Shown: positions 36,215 to 45,935, numbered from the stretch's first letter. The stretch: 64,000 nt of DNA from Ruegeria sp. HKCCD7303 (GCF_013111185.1 NZ_WVRE01000003.1:248001-312000), one strand, 5' to 3'. Numbers and translations are program-made. The notes: generated from the letters alone by a model not told the origin.

Positions 36215-36939
36215 TGACTTTAGTCCGTGTTCAATGATCTGAAAGTCAGAGTTTTTCTGACCGCGTACCGAACGAGGTTTTCACCAATCTGAGGATGAAG
36301 TGACAAGGTTACTTAGAAAAGCAATCCAAGGGTTTGTTTTCCCCAAGAAAGTAGTGCGAATAAATTTCTGCGGGCCGCTCAGTGCCATTTGAACCGACAG
36401 GTGACGTAACAGCTGTCCCGCAGGCCACGAGTTTTGTTGAACCAAGTTCTGGCATCCTCAGCGAATGGCTGCTTTGCCAAGTAAACGGCAGCGAAAGCCA
36501 GTCGATATGCATTGCGATTTCCAATCTGTCCGCAAAGTGGTCGTCCATGCCAAGTGCAGCGAATGACAGCGTTGGAGTCCAAAGGCGACTTAGGTGATGA
36601 GCGCAGCATGTGTCGTTTAGGGCGGAAAGCGGGGGGTCGCTGCGCGCGCGGAATGACATGGTTCCAGCTGTCAAAGCTGGCCTTCGAATTGGATCTTCTA
36701 TGGAAGTGCATTTGAATACCCCAGAACCAACAAGTTGCCCAAATGAAAAAACAATGAGTCGTTCCAATGCACCACCGCGGTGTTCACGGCAGCTTTCTTT
36801 GATAGCATGCAAGAAAACTGAGCAAATATTCCGCTACACGCAAAAATGAGCTGAGAAATTGGGCGAACCGGCAGTCCGATGACTGCATTCAATGACCTTG
36901 TAATTGCGATCAATGAGTCTTGGGCTCACTTGAGTTTCT
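36215..36939. other. Gene-poor region between hxlR and nasT
   Basis: This 725-base stretch contains no gene I can support. An antisense 167-codon frame (36309-36812) is Pro/Ser-rich, lacks a ribosome site and has no family features. The region carries variants of a dispersed intergenic element (GCAGCGAATGACAGC at 36556; GCGCAGCATGTGTCG at 36603) and a 6-bp stem near 36250. It probably also holds the nasT promoter. Confidence 0.4.
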
Positions 36940-37524
36940 ATGAAACAACACCTGACTGTCGTTGTAGTAGAGCAGAATCAAGATCGTGCTTTTGCAATAG
37001 TAGATGCCTTAAAAGAGTCCGGTGACGTAGAGGTTTTTGTGATCGGCAACGTCTCTGGGCTGGCACGCAAAATCGCAACGCATGGCCCAGACATTGTCCT
37101 CATTGATATCGACAATCCCTCGCGCGATATGCTGGAAGAGCTGACCGTTGCGTCGGGTCCATTGGAACGTCCAGTAGCTATGTTCGTCTCGGGCGCAGCG
37201 GGCGGATTGGCGAAAGCCGCTGTTGAGGCTGGGGTGTCAGCCTATGTGGTCGACGGATTGCAGGCCGAACGCATCAAACCTGTGATCGATACGGCTATCG
37301 CCCGCTTTCAGGTCCTACGCCAAATGCGGACCGAACTGGCCGAAACCCGCCGTGCGCTGGAAGAGAGAAAAGTGATCGACCGTGCCAAAGGGCTGTTGAT
37401 GAAAGCAAAGGGCGTGTCAGAGGACGAAGCCTATGCCCTGCTGCGCAAAACCGCGATGAACCAGAACCGCCGGGTCGCAGATGTGGCAGAAGCTCTGGTC
37501 ACTGCTTCGGGGTTGTTATCATGA
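36940..37524 (+). CDS. nasT: ANTAR-domain antiterminator NasT
   Basis: NasT is the RNA-binding regulator of nitrate assimilation. The 194-residue protein has a receiver-like domain (1-120, with a putative acceptor Asp in VLIDIDNPS, 56 or 58) and a coiled-coil plus ANTAR three-helix bundle (about 132-190: RRALEERKVIDRAKGLLM, then DEAYALLRKTAMNQNRRVADVA). Its partner NasS, encoded next with an ATGA overlap, holds NasT inactive without nitrate. Its target is most likely the leader before nrtA described separately. Confidence 0.95.
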   Translation: MKQHLTVVVVEQNQDRAFAIVDALKESGDVEVFVIGNVSGLARKIATHGPDIVLIDIDNPSRDMLEELTVASGPLERPVAMFVSGAAGGLAKAAVEAGVSAYVVDGLQAERIKPVIDTAIARFQVLRQMRTELAETRRALEERKVIDRAKGLLMKAKGVSEDEAYALLRKTAMNQNRRVADVAEALVTASGLLS

Positions 37525-38690
37525 GAACCGTAACTCTGCCTGTTGCCTACATGCCCTTGGTCGACGCGGCCCCGCTGATCGTTGCGCGCGAGATGGGGTT
37601 TGATCATGCAGAAGGGATTTCGCTGGATATGCGTCCAGCTCCGTCATGGTCATCTCTGCGAGATATGCTTGCCTTTGGGCATGTGGATGCCGCGCATCTG
37701 CTTTCACCGGTCCCTGTTGCGATGGCCTTGGGTCTTGGTGGCATTGCGACACCTTTATCTGCTGTGTCCGTCCTGTCACTGAATGGCAATGTTATAGGCG
37801 TTGGAACTCGACTGGCTGGGCGGTTAACCGACCAAGGCTACGGCTTCGATTTCTCAGATGCCGCTGCGGCTGGGTCCGCGTTGGCAAAAGCCACCGGTGA
37901 CGTGTTGGTCTTTGGTGTGCCTTTTCCATTTTCCATGCACGTCGAATTGTTGCGCTATTGGGTTGCGGGAACCGAGTTGGCCTCGAAACAGGTCGAAATC
38001 CGCACCGTCCCGCCGCCATTGATGGCGCAGGCCCTTGCCGGTGGCGAGATCGATGCGTTCTGCGTGGGCGAGCCGTGGGGCTCTTACGCCGCGGACGATA
38101 ATGTTGGTGCACTGTTGCTACCGGGTAAAGCGATTTGGACCTGCGCACCGGAAAAGGTGCTGGCGGTCCGAAACGATTGGGCAGAGACCGAACCGCACCT
38201 GCTGGGTAGCCTCATGCGCGCGGTTTGGAAAGCCGGGCGCTGGCTGTCGAAGGCCGACAGCCGGACCACCACGTCCGAAATGTTGTCGCGCAAGGCATAC
38301 CTCAACGTGTCACCGGAACTGATTGACCGCGCCCTTATGGGAGAGTTCACCATCTCGGCGAGCGGTGAGCAGCGACAGGTGGACGGTTTTGTTGAATTCT
38401 TTGACGGTGCCGCGAGTTTCCCATGGCGCAGTCAGGCCAAGTGGATCGCGCATCAACTGGCGAAACGGAATGGGATCGATGTTAGCACTGCCGAACGTCA
38501 GGCCGCCCGAGTCTTTCGCAGCGATCTGTATCGACGCGAGCTTGTCGGCTTGGGTGTCGAAACTCCCGGCGCGTCGGAGAAGCTCGAAGGTGCGCTGCCC
38601 GAGTCGACCGCGGTGGCCTCGGTAAACGGAAGCCTGATTCTGCCGCCCAATGTTTTTTTCGACCGTCGCATTTTCGAGCCCGCTGGTTGA
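37521..38690 (+). CDS. nasS: Nitrate-sensing NasS (CmpA/NrtA-type binding protein)
   Basis: The 389-residue protein resembles NrtA but has no signal peptide, so it is cytoplasmic. It begins TVTLPVAYMPLVDAAPLIVA, with FGHVDAAHLLSPVPVAMALGLGG and AFCVGEPWGSYA, the ligand-binding blocks. NasS binds nitrate or nitrite and then releases NasT. Overlap with nasT ensures matched expression. The next gene starts only after a 270-base structured leader. Confidence 0.93.
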   Translation: MRTVTLPVAYMPLVDAAPLIVAREMGFDHAEGISLDMRPAPSWSSLRDMLAFGHVDAAHLLSPVPVAMALGLGGIATPLSAVSVLSLNGNVIGVGTRLAGRLTDQGYGFDFSDAAAAGSALAKATGDVLVFGVPFPFSMHVELLRYWVAGTELASKQVEIRTVPPPLMAQALAGGEIDAFCVGEPWGSYAADDNVGALLLPGKAIWTCAPEKVLAVRNDWAETEPHLLGSLMRAVWKAGRWLSKADSRTTTSEMLSRKAYLNVSPELIDRALMGEFTISASGEQRQVDGFVEFFDGAASFPWRSQAKWIAHQLAKRNGIDVSTAERQAARVFRSDLYRRELVGLGVETPGASEKLEGALPESTAVASVNGSLILPPNVFFDRRIFEPAG

Positions 38691-38715
38691 GAGTGCCTAA
38701 TTTTTTTGCAATGCA

Positions 38716-38729
38716 GCATGAATTCATGC
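38716..38729. promoter_or_regulatory. Perfect 14-bp palindrome upstream of the nrt leader
   Basis: GCATGAATTCATGC lies 26 bases past the nasS stop and about 90 bases before the first antiterminator hairpin. The position fits an activator site for an internal promoter driving the nrt operon, perhaps for nitrogen control. I could not find a matching sigma-54 site, so the binding protein is unknown. Confidence 0.35.
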
Positions 38730-38804
38730 CGCATCGCAGAAAATTCGCATCCTGATGCCCAAAAGCGGATGACGGCCCGGTTCAGGGATGCCTAAATCAG
38801 GACA

Positions 38805-38922
38805 TCGGCAGGCAACGACGCCCACCGACAGAATTCGCCCAAAGTATTGGGCACCTCACGAGAGCAAAGCCGCTCGACCAACTGCCAACTCCTCCTGGCG
38901 GTGTGTGTCGGCGGTTTTTTTT
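38805..38922 (+). promoter_or_regulatory. ANTAR (NasT) antitermination leader of the nrt-nir-nas operon
   Basis: Two small hairpins precede a terminator. P1 (38805-38828) has stems TCGG/CCGA and GGC/GCC closing the six-base loop AACGAC. P2 (38862-38875) has stem GAGC/GCTC closing the loop AAAGCC. Both loops have A at position 1 and G at position 4, the known ANTAR-binding signature. A separate stem GCCCAA/TTGGGC (38837-38852) sits between them. The 3' side of P2 is also the 5' arm of the terminator (38870-38922), so formation of one excludes the other. Confidence 0.85.
38870..38922 (+). terminator. Regulated intrinsic terminator before nrtA
   Basis: CCGC-T-CGAC (38870-38878) pairs with GTCG-GCGG (38907-38914) with one bulged T; inside, ACTGCCA (38881-38887) pairs with TGGCGGT (38896-38902). 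Eight T follow at 38915-38922, and nrtA starts 40 bases later. The 5' arm overlaps the P2 antiterminator hairpin. Confidence 0.85.
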
Positions 38923-38961
38923 GTTTGCCCAAGGGGTTGGGCTAAACCGAAAGGGATCGAT

Positions 38962-40326
38962 ATGAAAAAGCTTCTTCTGAGCCTCGCAGCGTCTACAGCG
39001 ATTGTATCTCCGGCATTGGCTGAATTGGAACTGGAAAAAGACGAACTGACCTTTGGCTTTATCAAACTGACCGATATGGCGCCGCTGGCCGTGGCCTATG
39101 AGAACGGTTATTTTCTGGACGAGGGCCTTTTCGTCACGCTTGAGGCGCAGGCCAACTGGAAAGTACTGCTGGATGGCGTGATCGACGGCCAGTTAGATGG
39201 CGCGCATATGCTGGCCGGTCAACCGCTGGCGGCCACTATTGGCTACGGGACCGAAGCCCATATCATCACACCGTTTTCGATGGACCTGAACGGCAACGGC
39301 ATTACCGTCTCGAACGAGATTTGGGAAGAAATGAAGCCCCACATCCCAAAGATGGATGACGGCCGCCCGCAACACCCTATCAGCGCCGAGGCTCTGGCCC
39401 CGGTGGTTGAGAAATACAAATCCGAAGGAAAGCCGTTCAACATGGGCATGGTCTTCCCGGTTTCGACCCACAATTACGAGTTGCGCTATTGGCTTGCCGC
39501 CGGTGGTCTGCACCCGGGGTATTACAGCCCCGAAAACGTGACCGGTCAGATTGGCGCGGATGTGTTCCTGTCCGTGACGCCTCCACCGCAAATGCCTGCC
39601 ACGTTGGAGGCCGGCACGATCTACGGTTACTGCGTGGGTGAACCGTGGAACCAGCAGGCTGTTTTCAAGGGTATCGGTGTACCGGTGATCACGGACTATG
39701 AGCTGTGGAAGAACAACCCTGAAAAGGTGTTTGGCATCACTGCCGAGTTCGCCAATGAGTATCCCAACACCACGTTGGCCGTGACCAAGGCTTTGATCCG
39801 CGCCGCGATGTGGCTGGATGAAAACGAAAACGCCAACCGCCCTGAAGCGGTCGAAATCCTGAGCCGCCCGGAATATGTGGGCGCGGATTACGACGTCATC
39901 GCCAACTCGATGACCGGCACCTTTGAATATGAAAAAGGTGACAAACGCGAGGTTCCCGATTTCAACGTGTTCTTCCGCTACAATGCGACCTATCCCTTCT
40001 ATTCGGACGCGGTCTGGTACCTGACCCAGATGCGCCGCTGGGGTCAGATCGCCGACGCCAAGCCAGACAGCTGGTATGACGAGGTTGCTAAGTCCGTCTA
40101 CAAGCCAGAAATCTATCTGGAGGCCGCGCGCCTGCTGGTCGAGGAAGGCCTTGCGAATGAAGCCGACTTTCCCTGGGAAAGCGATGGTTACAAAGCGCCG
40201 ACCCCGGCAGAGGATATCATCGACGGCATCGCCTATGACGGTCGTACCCCCAACGCCTATCTCGAAAGCCTGTCCATCGGTCTGAAAGGCGATCAGAAGA
40301 TCGTCGGCTCGGACGTACAAGGCTAA
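38962..40326 (+). CDS. nrtA: Nitrate ABC transporter substrate-binding protein
   Basis: The 454-residue periplasmic binding protein has a signal peptide ([20 protein letters not shown]) and the CmpA/NrtA blocks [41 protein letters not shown] and [16 protein letters not shown]. It captures nitrate (possibly nitrite) for import. The ATG at 38962 follows AAGGGA and the terminator-containing leader; an upstream frame from 38788 runs through the leader and is rejected. A strong hairpin follows the stop. Confidence 0.95.
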   Translation: MKKLLLSLAASTAIVSPALAELELEKDELTFGFIKLTDMAPLAVAYENGYFLDEGLFVTLEAQANWKVLLDGVIDGQLDGAHMLAGQPLAATIGYGTEAHIITPFSMDLNGNGITVSNEIWEEMKPHIPKMDDGRPQHPISAEALAPVVEKYKSEGKPFNMGMVFPVSTHNYELRYWLAAGGLHPGYYSPENVTGQIGADVFLSVTPPPQMPATLEAGTIYGYCVGEPWNQQAVFKGIGVPVITDYELWKNNPEKVFGITAEFANEYPNTTLAVTKALIRAAMWLDENENANRPEAVEILSRPEYVGADYDVIANSMTGTFEYEKGDKREVPDFNVFFRYNATYPFYSDAVWYLTQMRRWGQIADAKPDSWYDEVAKSVYKPEIYLEAARLLVEEGLANEADFPWESDGYKAPTPAEDIIDGIAYDGRTPNAYLESLSIGLKGDQKIVGSDVQG

Positions 40327-40336
40327 GCCCGAAGCG

Positions 40337-40362
40337 CCGCGCCCGGCCAGCGCTGGGTGCGG
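40337..40362 (+). other. Intercistronic hairpin after nrtA
   Basis: CCGCGCCC (40337-40344) pairs with GGGTGCGG (40355-40362), one G-U pair included, extended inside by GG/CT. No U-run follows. Such hairpins after binding-protein genes often stabilise the upstream mRNA and keep binding protein in excess over the permease. Confidence 0.5.
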
Positions 40363-40398
40363 ATTCCAAAGTGCCCCGCCATCGCAAGGACACATCAG

Positions 40399-41481
40399 AT
40401 GACAACGGTCGATCCCGAATTCAACGCTGACGCAGCCCGAGAGGAACGTCGCGCCCGCCTTTTCACCCGCATCAACGCGGCCGACAAATGGTTCCAAGTG
40501 CTGGGCCTCAGCTGGGCCACGCCTGTTCTGAAAGCCGCCGCCGGGGACAACCCGCGCGCCCAGATGACCGAGATATGGCGTCTTCTGGTCGTCCCCCTGC
40601 TGTCGATCTGTGCCTTCCTGCTTCTGTGGGCGACACTGGCCCCGAAAGTGCAGACCTCTCTGGGTGCAGTCCCCGGACCGGCTCAGGTCTGGGAAGAAAT
40701 GATCAACCTCAACGAGGACGCACAAGCGAAGGCTGCCAAACGCGCCAAGTTTGAGGCTATGGTAGAGAAACGAAACCAGAAGCTGATCGATGCGGGCCGG
40801 GCGGATGAGGTCAAGCAAGTCGCCTATACCGGTGCGCCGTCCTACTACCAGCAAATCTGGACCTCGATCAAAACCGTGTTCTTCGGGTTCCTGATCGCGA
40901 CCGTTGTAGCCGTACCTTTGGGGATCGCCGCTGGTTTGTCCCCAACTGCGAATGCGGCTCTGAACCCACTGATCCAGATCTTCAAGCCGGTCTCGCCGCT
41001 GGCATGGCTGCCGATTGTGACCATGATCGTCTCGGCGGTTTACGTCACCAATGACGGCTGGTTCGCGAAATCCTTCCTGATCTCGGCCATCACTGTGACG
41101 CTCTGTTCGTTGTGGCCGACCCTGATCAATACCGCACTGGGCGTGGCGTCCATCGACAAGGACCTGGTGAACGTCTCCAAAGTTCTGAAAATGAACACTT
41201 ATACCAAGATCACCAAGCTGGTGCTGCCCTCGGCCTTGCCTTTGATCTTTACCGGTTTGCGCCTGTCACTTGGCGTAGGCTGGATGGTCTTGATCGCAGC
41301 CGAGATGCTGGCTCAGAACCCCGGACTGGGCAAATTCGTCTGGGATGAATTCCAGAACGGCTCGTCCAGCTCGCTCGCCAAGATTATGGTTGCGGTCTTC
41401 ACCATCGGCATCATCGGTTTCCTGCTGGACCGGGTGATGTACGCGCTGCAATCCCTGTTTACCTTCACGAACAATCGGTGA
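40399..41481 (+). CDS. nrtB: Nitrate ABC transporter permease
   Basis: The 360-residue inner-membrane permease has an N-terminal cytoplasmic extension, a first helix near 70-90, and after a charged segment (about 110-150) the BPD_transp_1 core with five helices and the ATPase-coupling loop (NTALGVASIDKDLVNVSKVL in sense). It is longer than typical NrtB because of the N-terminus and the charged insertion. The ATG at 40399 follows AAGGA. It overlaps the ATPase gene's possible GTG start. Confidence 0.93.
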   Translation: MTTVDPEFNADAAREERRARLFTRINAADKWFQVLGLSWATPVLKAAAGDNPRAQMTEIWRLLVVPLLSICAFLLLWATLAPKVQTSLGAVPGPAQVWEEMINLNEDAQAKAAKRAKFEAMVEKRNQKLIDAGRADEVKQVAYTGAPSYYQQIWTSIKTVFFGFLIATVVAVPLGIAAGLSPTANAALNPLIQIFKPVSPLAWLPIVTMIVSAVYVTNDGWFAKSFLISAITVTLCSLWPTLINTALGVASIDKDLVNVSKVLKMNTYTKITKLVLPSALPLIFTGLRLSLGVGWMVLIAAEMLAQNPGLGKFVWDEFQNGSSSSLAKIMVAVFTIGIIGFLLDRVMYALQSLFTFTNNR

Positions 41482-41486
41482 GCGCG

Positions 41487-43166
41487 ATGAGTATTCTGAG
41501 CTTTAAAGGCGCCTCGAAATCCTTTGGTGAAGGCACAGCGCGCACCGATGTATTGAAAGGCATTGATCTGGACGTGCAACAGGGCGAATTTCTGGTGATC
41601 CTCGGGTTTTCGGGCACCGGTAAAACGACCCTGATCAACTTGATGGCCGGTTTGGATGCCCCAACTGGCGGAGAGGTCACCTTCAAAGGTGCCCCGATCA
41701 AGGGGCCGGGCCCCGAACGCGGCGTGATCTTCCAGAACTACTCTTTGATGCCGTGGCTGACGGTCAGCGGCAATGTGGGTTTGGCAGTGGATACGGTCTT
41801 TCCCGGCCTCAGCAAGGCCGAGAAAGCCGAGAAAGTCGCGCACTACGTCAAGATGGTAGGCCTCAGCCATGCCGCCACGCGCCGCCCGGCAGAATTGTCG
41901 GGAGGGATGCGTCAGCGGGTCAACGTGGCGCGTGCCCTGTCGATGAACCCCGAAGTATTGTTGTTGGATGAACCGCTGTCGGCGCTCGACGCCCTGACCC
42001 GCGCCAATCTGGCCGATGAGATCGAAAAAATCTGGGAAGCCGACAAGAAGACCTGCGTGCTGATCACCAATGATGTGGATGAGGCGATCATTCTGGCGGA
42101 CCGTATCATCGCTCTGAACCCTGATGGGACATTAGGGCAAGAGTTCCGCGTCTCGATCCCGCGCCCTCGTGAACGTGGGGCGATGAACAACGATGAGACC
42201 TTCAAACACCTGCGCGCTGAAGTCACTAAATACCTGATGGATGTGGGGATCGAGGCCAAGGTTGAAGGCTCGCGCATCTTGCCGGATGTCACCCCGATCC
42301 ACGGAGTTCCAACGGCGGTCGCCGAGGCCCAAAAGGGGATGATCGAGAGCCGCTTCCTCGACTTTTCACAGCTACACAAGGTGTATCCGACGCCCAAAGG
42401 TCCTCTGACCGTAGTCGAGGATTTTGACCTGAAGATCGACAAGGGCGAGTTCATCTCGCTGATCGGCCATTCGGGTTGCGGCAAATCCACGGTTCTGACC
42501 ATGGCCGCAGGGCTAAACGACATCTCCAAAGGCGCAATTAAGCTGGATGGCCGCCATGTCGAAGGGGCCGATCCTGAACGCGCCGTAGTGTTCCAATCGC
42601 CGAACTTGTTCCCTTGGCTCAGCGCCAAGGAAAACGTCGCGATCGGTGTGGATAAGGTCTACCCAAAAGCCAGCATGGCCGAGCGGCAGGATGTGGTCGA
42701 ATACTATCTGGAACGCGTTGGTCTGGCCGATGCGATGGACAAATCCGCCTCTGACCTGTCAAACGGGATGAAGCAGCGCGTCGGCATCGCCCGCGCTTTT
42801 GCCCTATCTCCCAAACTCCTGTTGCTGGATGAACCTTTTGGAATGCTCGACAGCCTCACCCGCTGGGAATTGCAGGAAGTGCTGATGGAGGTCTGGTCCC
42901 GCACCAAAGTCACCGCGATCTGTGTGACCCATGATGTGGACGAGGCGATCCTGCTGGCCGACCGCGTGGTGATGATGACCAACGGCCCGCAAGCGACCAT
43001 CGGCAAGATCACCAAGGTCGACCTGCCACGCCCACGCACGCGCAAAGCCTTGTTGGAGCACCCAGACTACTACGCCTTCAGGCAGGAAGTCCTCGATTTT
43101 CTGGAAGAATACGAACATGGCGCCAAACCCAAAACACCCGCCCCCAAGGCGATTGCAGCGGAGTGA
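41487..43166 (+). CDS. nrtC: Nitrate ABC transporter ATPase, two nucleotide-binding domains fused
   Basis: The 559-residue protein contains two complete ABC ATPase domains in tandem. The first has Walker A GFSGTGKTT (40-48), signature LSGGMRQRV and LLLDEPLSALD; the second has GHSGCGKST (327-335), signature LSNGMKQRV and LLLDEPFGMLD. Cyanobacterial NrtC and NrtD are separate and NrtC carries a binding-protein tail; here one chain supplies both sites. I prefer the ATG at 41487 after GGTGAG; a GTG at 41478 would add three residues. It overlaps no binding-protein domain. Confidence 0.93.
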   Translation: MSILSFKGASKSFGEGTARTDVLKGIDLDVQQGEFLVILGFSGTGKTTLINLMAGLDAPTGGEVTFKGAPIKGPGPERGVIFQNYSLMPWLTVSGNVGLAVDTVFPGLSKAEKAEKVAHYVKMVGLSHAATRRPAELSGGMRQRVNVARALSMNPEVLLLDEPLSALDALTRANLADEIEKIWEADKKTCVLITNDVDEAIILADRIIALNPDGTLGQEFRVSIPRPRERGAMNNDETFKHLRAEVTKYLMDVGIEAKVEGSRILPDVTPIHGVPTAVAEAQKGMIESRFLDFSQLHKVYPTPKGPLTVVEDFDLKIDKGEFISLIGHSGCGKSTVLTMAAGLNDISKGAIKLDGRHVEGADPERAVVFQSPNLFPWLSAKENVAIGVDKVYPKASMAERQDVVEYYLERVGLADAMDKSASDLSNGMKQRVGIARAFALSPKLLLLDEPFGMLDSLTRWELQEVLMEVWSRTKVTAICVTHDVDEAILLADRVVMMTNGPQATIGKITKVDLPRPRTRKALLEHPDYYAFRQEVLDFLEEYEHGAKPKTPAPKAIAAE

Positions 43167-43170
43167 AATC

Positions 43171-45606
43171 ATGAAGCAAAGACTTGTAGTCATTGGCGCA
43201 GGTATGGCCTCGGGCCGGGTGCTGGAGCACCTGACCGACGCCGCGCCGGATGCGTTCGACATCACCCTTTTCAACGCCGAGCCGTGCGGGAACTACAACC
43301 GGATCATGCTTAGCCCGGTTCTATCGGGTGAGAAGACATACGAAGAGATCGTAACCCATGACGATGCCTGGTACGCCGCGCGTGGTATCGCTTGTCGCTT
43401 TGGTGAGAAGGTTGAGAAAATCGATCGTGAGATGAAGGTGGTCGAGGGCGATAACGGACATGTGCCTTACGACAAGCTGGTAATTGCCACCGGGTCGACC
43501 CCGTTCATGATCCCTTTGCCCGGTCATGATCTAGAAGGCGTGATTGCCTATCGCGATCTGGAAGACACCCAGCGGATGATGGGCATGGGCCCGGACAACA
43601 AGGTCGTTGTGATTGGCGGCGGTTTGTTGGGTCTCGAGGCTGCGGCGGGTATGGCCGCGCATGGAGTAGACGTCACCGTGGTCCACATCATGGGTCATCT
43701 GATGGAGCGTCAGCTGGATGAGGCCGCAGGCCATCTGTTGAAAAAGTCGCTGGAAGACAAAGGCATCAAAATCTGCCTGCAAGCGAATTCCAAGGAAGTC
43801 CTTGGGGAAGACGGCAAGGTCCGCGCTCTGTTGCTGGATGACGGGACCAAGTTGCCCTGTGATCTGCTGGTCATGGCGGTGGGCATCCGCCCCAATACGG
43901 CGCTGGCACAAGAGGCTGGTCTGGCCACCGGGCGCGGCATTCATGTGGATGACCAGATGCTGACCTCGGACACGGATGTCTATGCTGTCGGCGAATGCGT
44001 CGAACATGACGGAGAAGTCTTCGGCCTTGTTGCGCCGCTCTACGATCAAGCCAAGGTAGCAGCGCAGTCGTTGCTCGAGGAAGAGGCGGCATTCGTTCAA
44101 AAGACCCTCTCGACCAAGTTGAAAGTCACCGGTTGTGATCTGTTCAGCGCGGGGGATTTCGCGGACGGACCTGGACGTGAGGACATCGTCTTCCGCGATC
44201 CTTCACGCGGTGTCTATAAGCGCCTTGTTATCGAAGAGGATCGTCTCGTCGGCGCTGTCATGTATGGGGACACAGCCGATGGCAGTTGGTTCTTCGGCCT
44301 GATCAAAGATGGCACAAGCATAGAGGAGATGCGAGAAACGCTGATCTTCGGCCCGGCCTATCAGGGGGGCGACACCGCGGACCCTCTCTCAGCCGTTGCA
44401 GCATTGCCGCCTGAGGCGGAGATTTGCGGCTGTAACGGCGTATGCAAAAGCGAGATTGTCGAGGCGATTAATGCCGGGGCCGGCGATTTGGGCGCAGTGC
44501 GCGCAAACACCAAGGCCAGCGCGTCTTGCGGAACTTGCACGGGGCTGGTCGAACAGGTCTTGCAAGTCACTTTGGGCGACGCTTTCCAATTACCGACCGC
44601 GCAACCGATCTGCGGTTGTACCGACCTCAAGCATGAGGATGTGCGGCGTTTGATCAAGGGCCAAGAGCTGAAAAGCCAGGCCGCTGTCTGGCAGGAGCTG
44701 GGATGGAAAACGCTCGATGGCTGTCATGTCTGCCGACCGGCGATCAACTATTACCTGCTGGCCGATTGGCCACTGGAGTATCAAGACGACCCGCAAAGCC
44801 GCTTCGTCAACGAGCGCAAGCACGCCAACATCCAGAAAGACGGCACGTTCAGCGTTGTGCCGCGTATGTGGGGTGGCATAACCACCCCCGATGAATTGCG
44901 CGCTATCGCCGATGCGGCGGACAAATACGATGTACCGACCGTGAAGGTTACAGGTGGTCAGCGCATCGATTTGCTGGGCGTGAAAGGGGAAGACCTGCCT
45001 GCGATCTGGTCGGATCTGAACCAGGCCGGTCTGGTCTCGGGCCATGCCTATTCCAAGGGTCTGCGCACGGTCAAAACTTGTGTTGGAACCGATCATTGCC
45101 GGTTTGGCACGCAGGACAGCACTGGTCTGGGTATCAAGCTAGAGAAAATTCTCTGGGGGTCGTGGACGCCGCATAAGCTGAAGCTGGCCGTATCCGGCTG
45201 CCCTCGAAACTGCGCCGAGGCGACCTGTAAGGACATCGGCGTCGTCTGCGTCGACTCTGGCTATCAGATAAGCATCGGCGGGGCCGCAGGGATGGATGTC
45301 AAAGAGACCGAGTTACTCTGTCAAGTTCCCACCGAAGAAGAAGCGACCGAGGTCGTGATGGCCGTCACGCAGGCCTATCGAGAAGGCGGTAAATATCTGG
45401 ATCGACTGTATAAATGGCTGGGCAAGGTGGGCATGGATTGGGTCAAAGCTCAGGTCGTCGACGACGTTGAAAACCGCGCCGCATTGGTCGCCCGGTTCGA
45501 ACTGTCGCAAAGCATCTACCGAAAAGATCCATGGGCCGAACACGTCAAAGAAAAAGCGCAGACCTACGCGCCGATTGCTGATTTCACACTGGAGGCCGCT
45601 GAATGA
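43171..45606 (+). CDS. nirB: NAD(P)H nitrite reductase large subunit
   Basis: NirB reduces nitrite to ammonium with NAD(P)H. The 811-residue protein starts with an FAD-binding motif (RLVVIGAGMASG) and an NAD-binding motif (VVVIGGGLLGLEAA), then two BFD-type [2Fe-2S] regions (CGCNGVC with CGTC; CGCTDL with CHVC), then the siroheme/[4Fe-4S] domain with TCVGTDHCRFG and SGCPRNCAEATCKD. The ATG at 43171 follows GGAG. It overlaps nirD by 4 bases. Siroheme synthesis genes are not in the window. Confidence 0.96.
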   Translation: MKQRLVVIGAGMASGRVLEHLTDAAPDAFDITLFNAEPCGNYNRIMLSPVLSGEKTYEEIVTHDDAWYAARGIACRFGEKVEKIDREMKVVEGDNGHVPYDKLVIATGSTPFMIPLPGHDLEGVIAYRDLEDTQRMMGMGPDNKVVVIGGGLLGLEAAAGMAAHGVDVTVVHIMGHLMERQLDEAAGHLLKKSLEDKGIKICLQANSKEVLGEDGKVRALLLDDGTKLPCDLLVMAVGIRPNTALAQEAGLATGRGIHVDDQMLTSDTDVYAVGECVEHDGEVFGLVAPLYDQAKVAAQSLLEEEAAFVQKTLSTKLKVTGCDLFSAGDFADGPGREDIVFRDPSRGVYKRLVIEEDRLVGAVMYGDTADGSWFFGLIKDGTSIEEMRETLIFGPAYQGGDTADPLSAVAALPPEAEICGCNGVCKSEIVEAINAGAGDLGAVRANTKASASCGTCTGLVEQVLQVTLGDAFQLPTAQPICGCTDLKHEDVRRLIKGQELKSQAAVWQELGWKTLDGCHVCRPAINYYLLADWPLEYQDDPQSRFVNERKHANIQKDGTFSVVPRMWGGITTPDELRAIADAADKYDVPTVKVTGGQRIDLLGVKGEDLPAIWSDLNQAGLVSGHAYSKGLRTVKTCVGTDHCRFGTQDSTGLGIKLEKILWGSWTPHKLKLAVSGCPRNCAEATCKDIGVVCVDSGYQISIGGAAGMDVKETELLCQVPTEEEATEVVMAVTQAYREGGKYLDRLYKWLGKVGMDWVKAQVVDDVENRAALVARFELSQSIYRKDPWAEHVKEKAQTYAPIADFTLEAAE

Positions 45607-45935
45607 GCTGGATCGACATTGGACATATCGACGAGGTGCCCCTACGCGGGGCGCGGTTGGTGAAAACACATATCGGCTGCATCGCAGTCTTCCGCACAGC
45701 CGAGGCGGATGTCTATGCCGCGACCAACAGCTGTCCGCACAACGGCGGTCCACTGTCTGAGGGTATCGTGCACGGGCAATCGGTGACCTGCCCTTTGCAC
45801 AATTGGGTCTTCGACCTTAATACCGGCGAGGCACAGGGCGCTGATGATGGCCGCATCACCACCTATCCGGTGCGCCTTGAGGATGGCCGTATTCTACTGG
45901 ACGACGGCGCGATTACCCGGCGGAGCGCAGCCTGA
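45603..45935 (+). CDS. nirD: NAD(P)H nitrite reductase small subunit (Rieske-type)
   Basis: The 110-residue subunit has a Rieske fold with C-P-H in SCPHNGGPLSEG and C-P-L-H in TCPLHNWVF, both ligand pairs intact. It overlaps nirB (ATGA) and nasA (TGATG), so the three reductase genes are co-translated. Confidence 0.94.
   Translation: MSWIDIGHIDEVPLRGARLVKTHIGCIAVFRTAEADVYAATNSCPHNGGPLSEGIVHGQSVTCPLHNWVFDLNTGEAQGADDGRITTYPVRLEDGRILLDDGAITRRSAA

Noticed and set aside
36309..36812. 167-codon minus-strand frame between hxlR and nasT
   Set aside because: No ribosome site, unusual composition and overlap with dispersed intergenic elements make coding unlikely.
38600..38800. Sigma-54 promoter upstream of nrtA
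   Set aside because: No GG-N10-GC element of the expected spacing was found near the palindrome at 38716-38729, so I do not assign one.
39193..40854. Antisense 553-codon frame opposite nrtA and nrtB
   Set aside because: It spans two well-supported genes and their intergenic hairpin, and its product has no recognisable domain.
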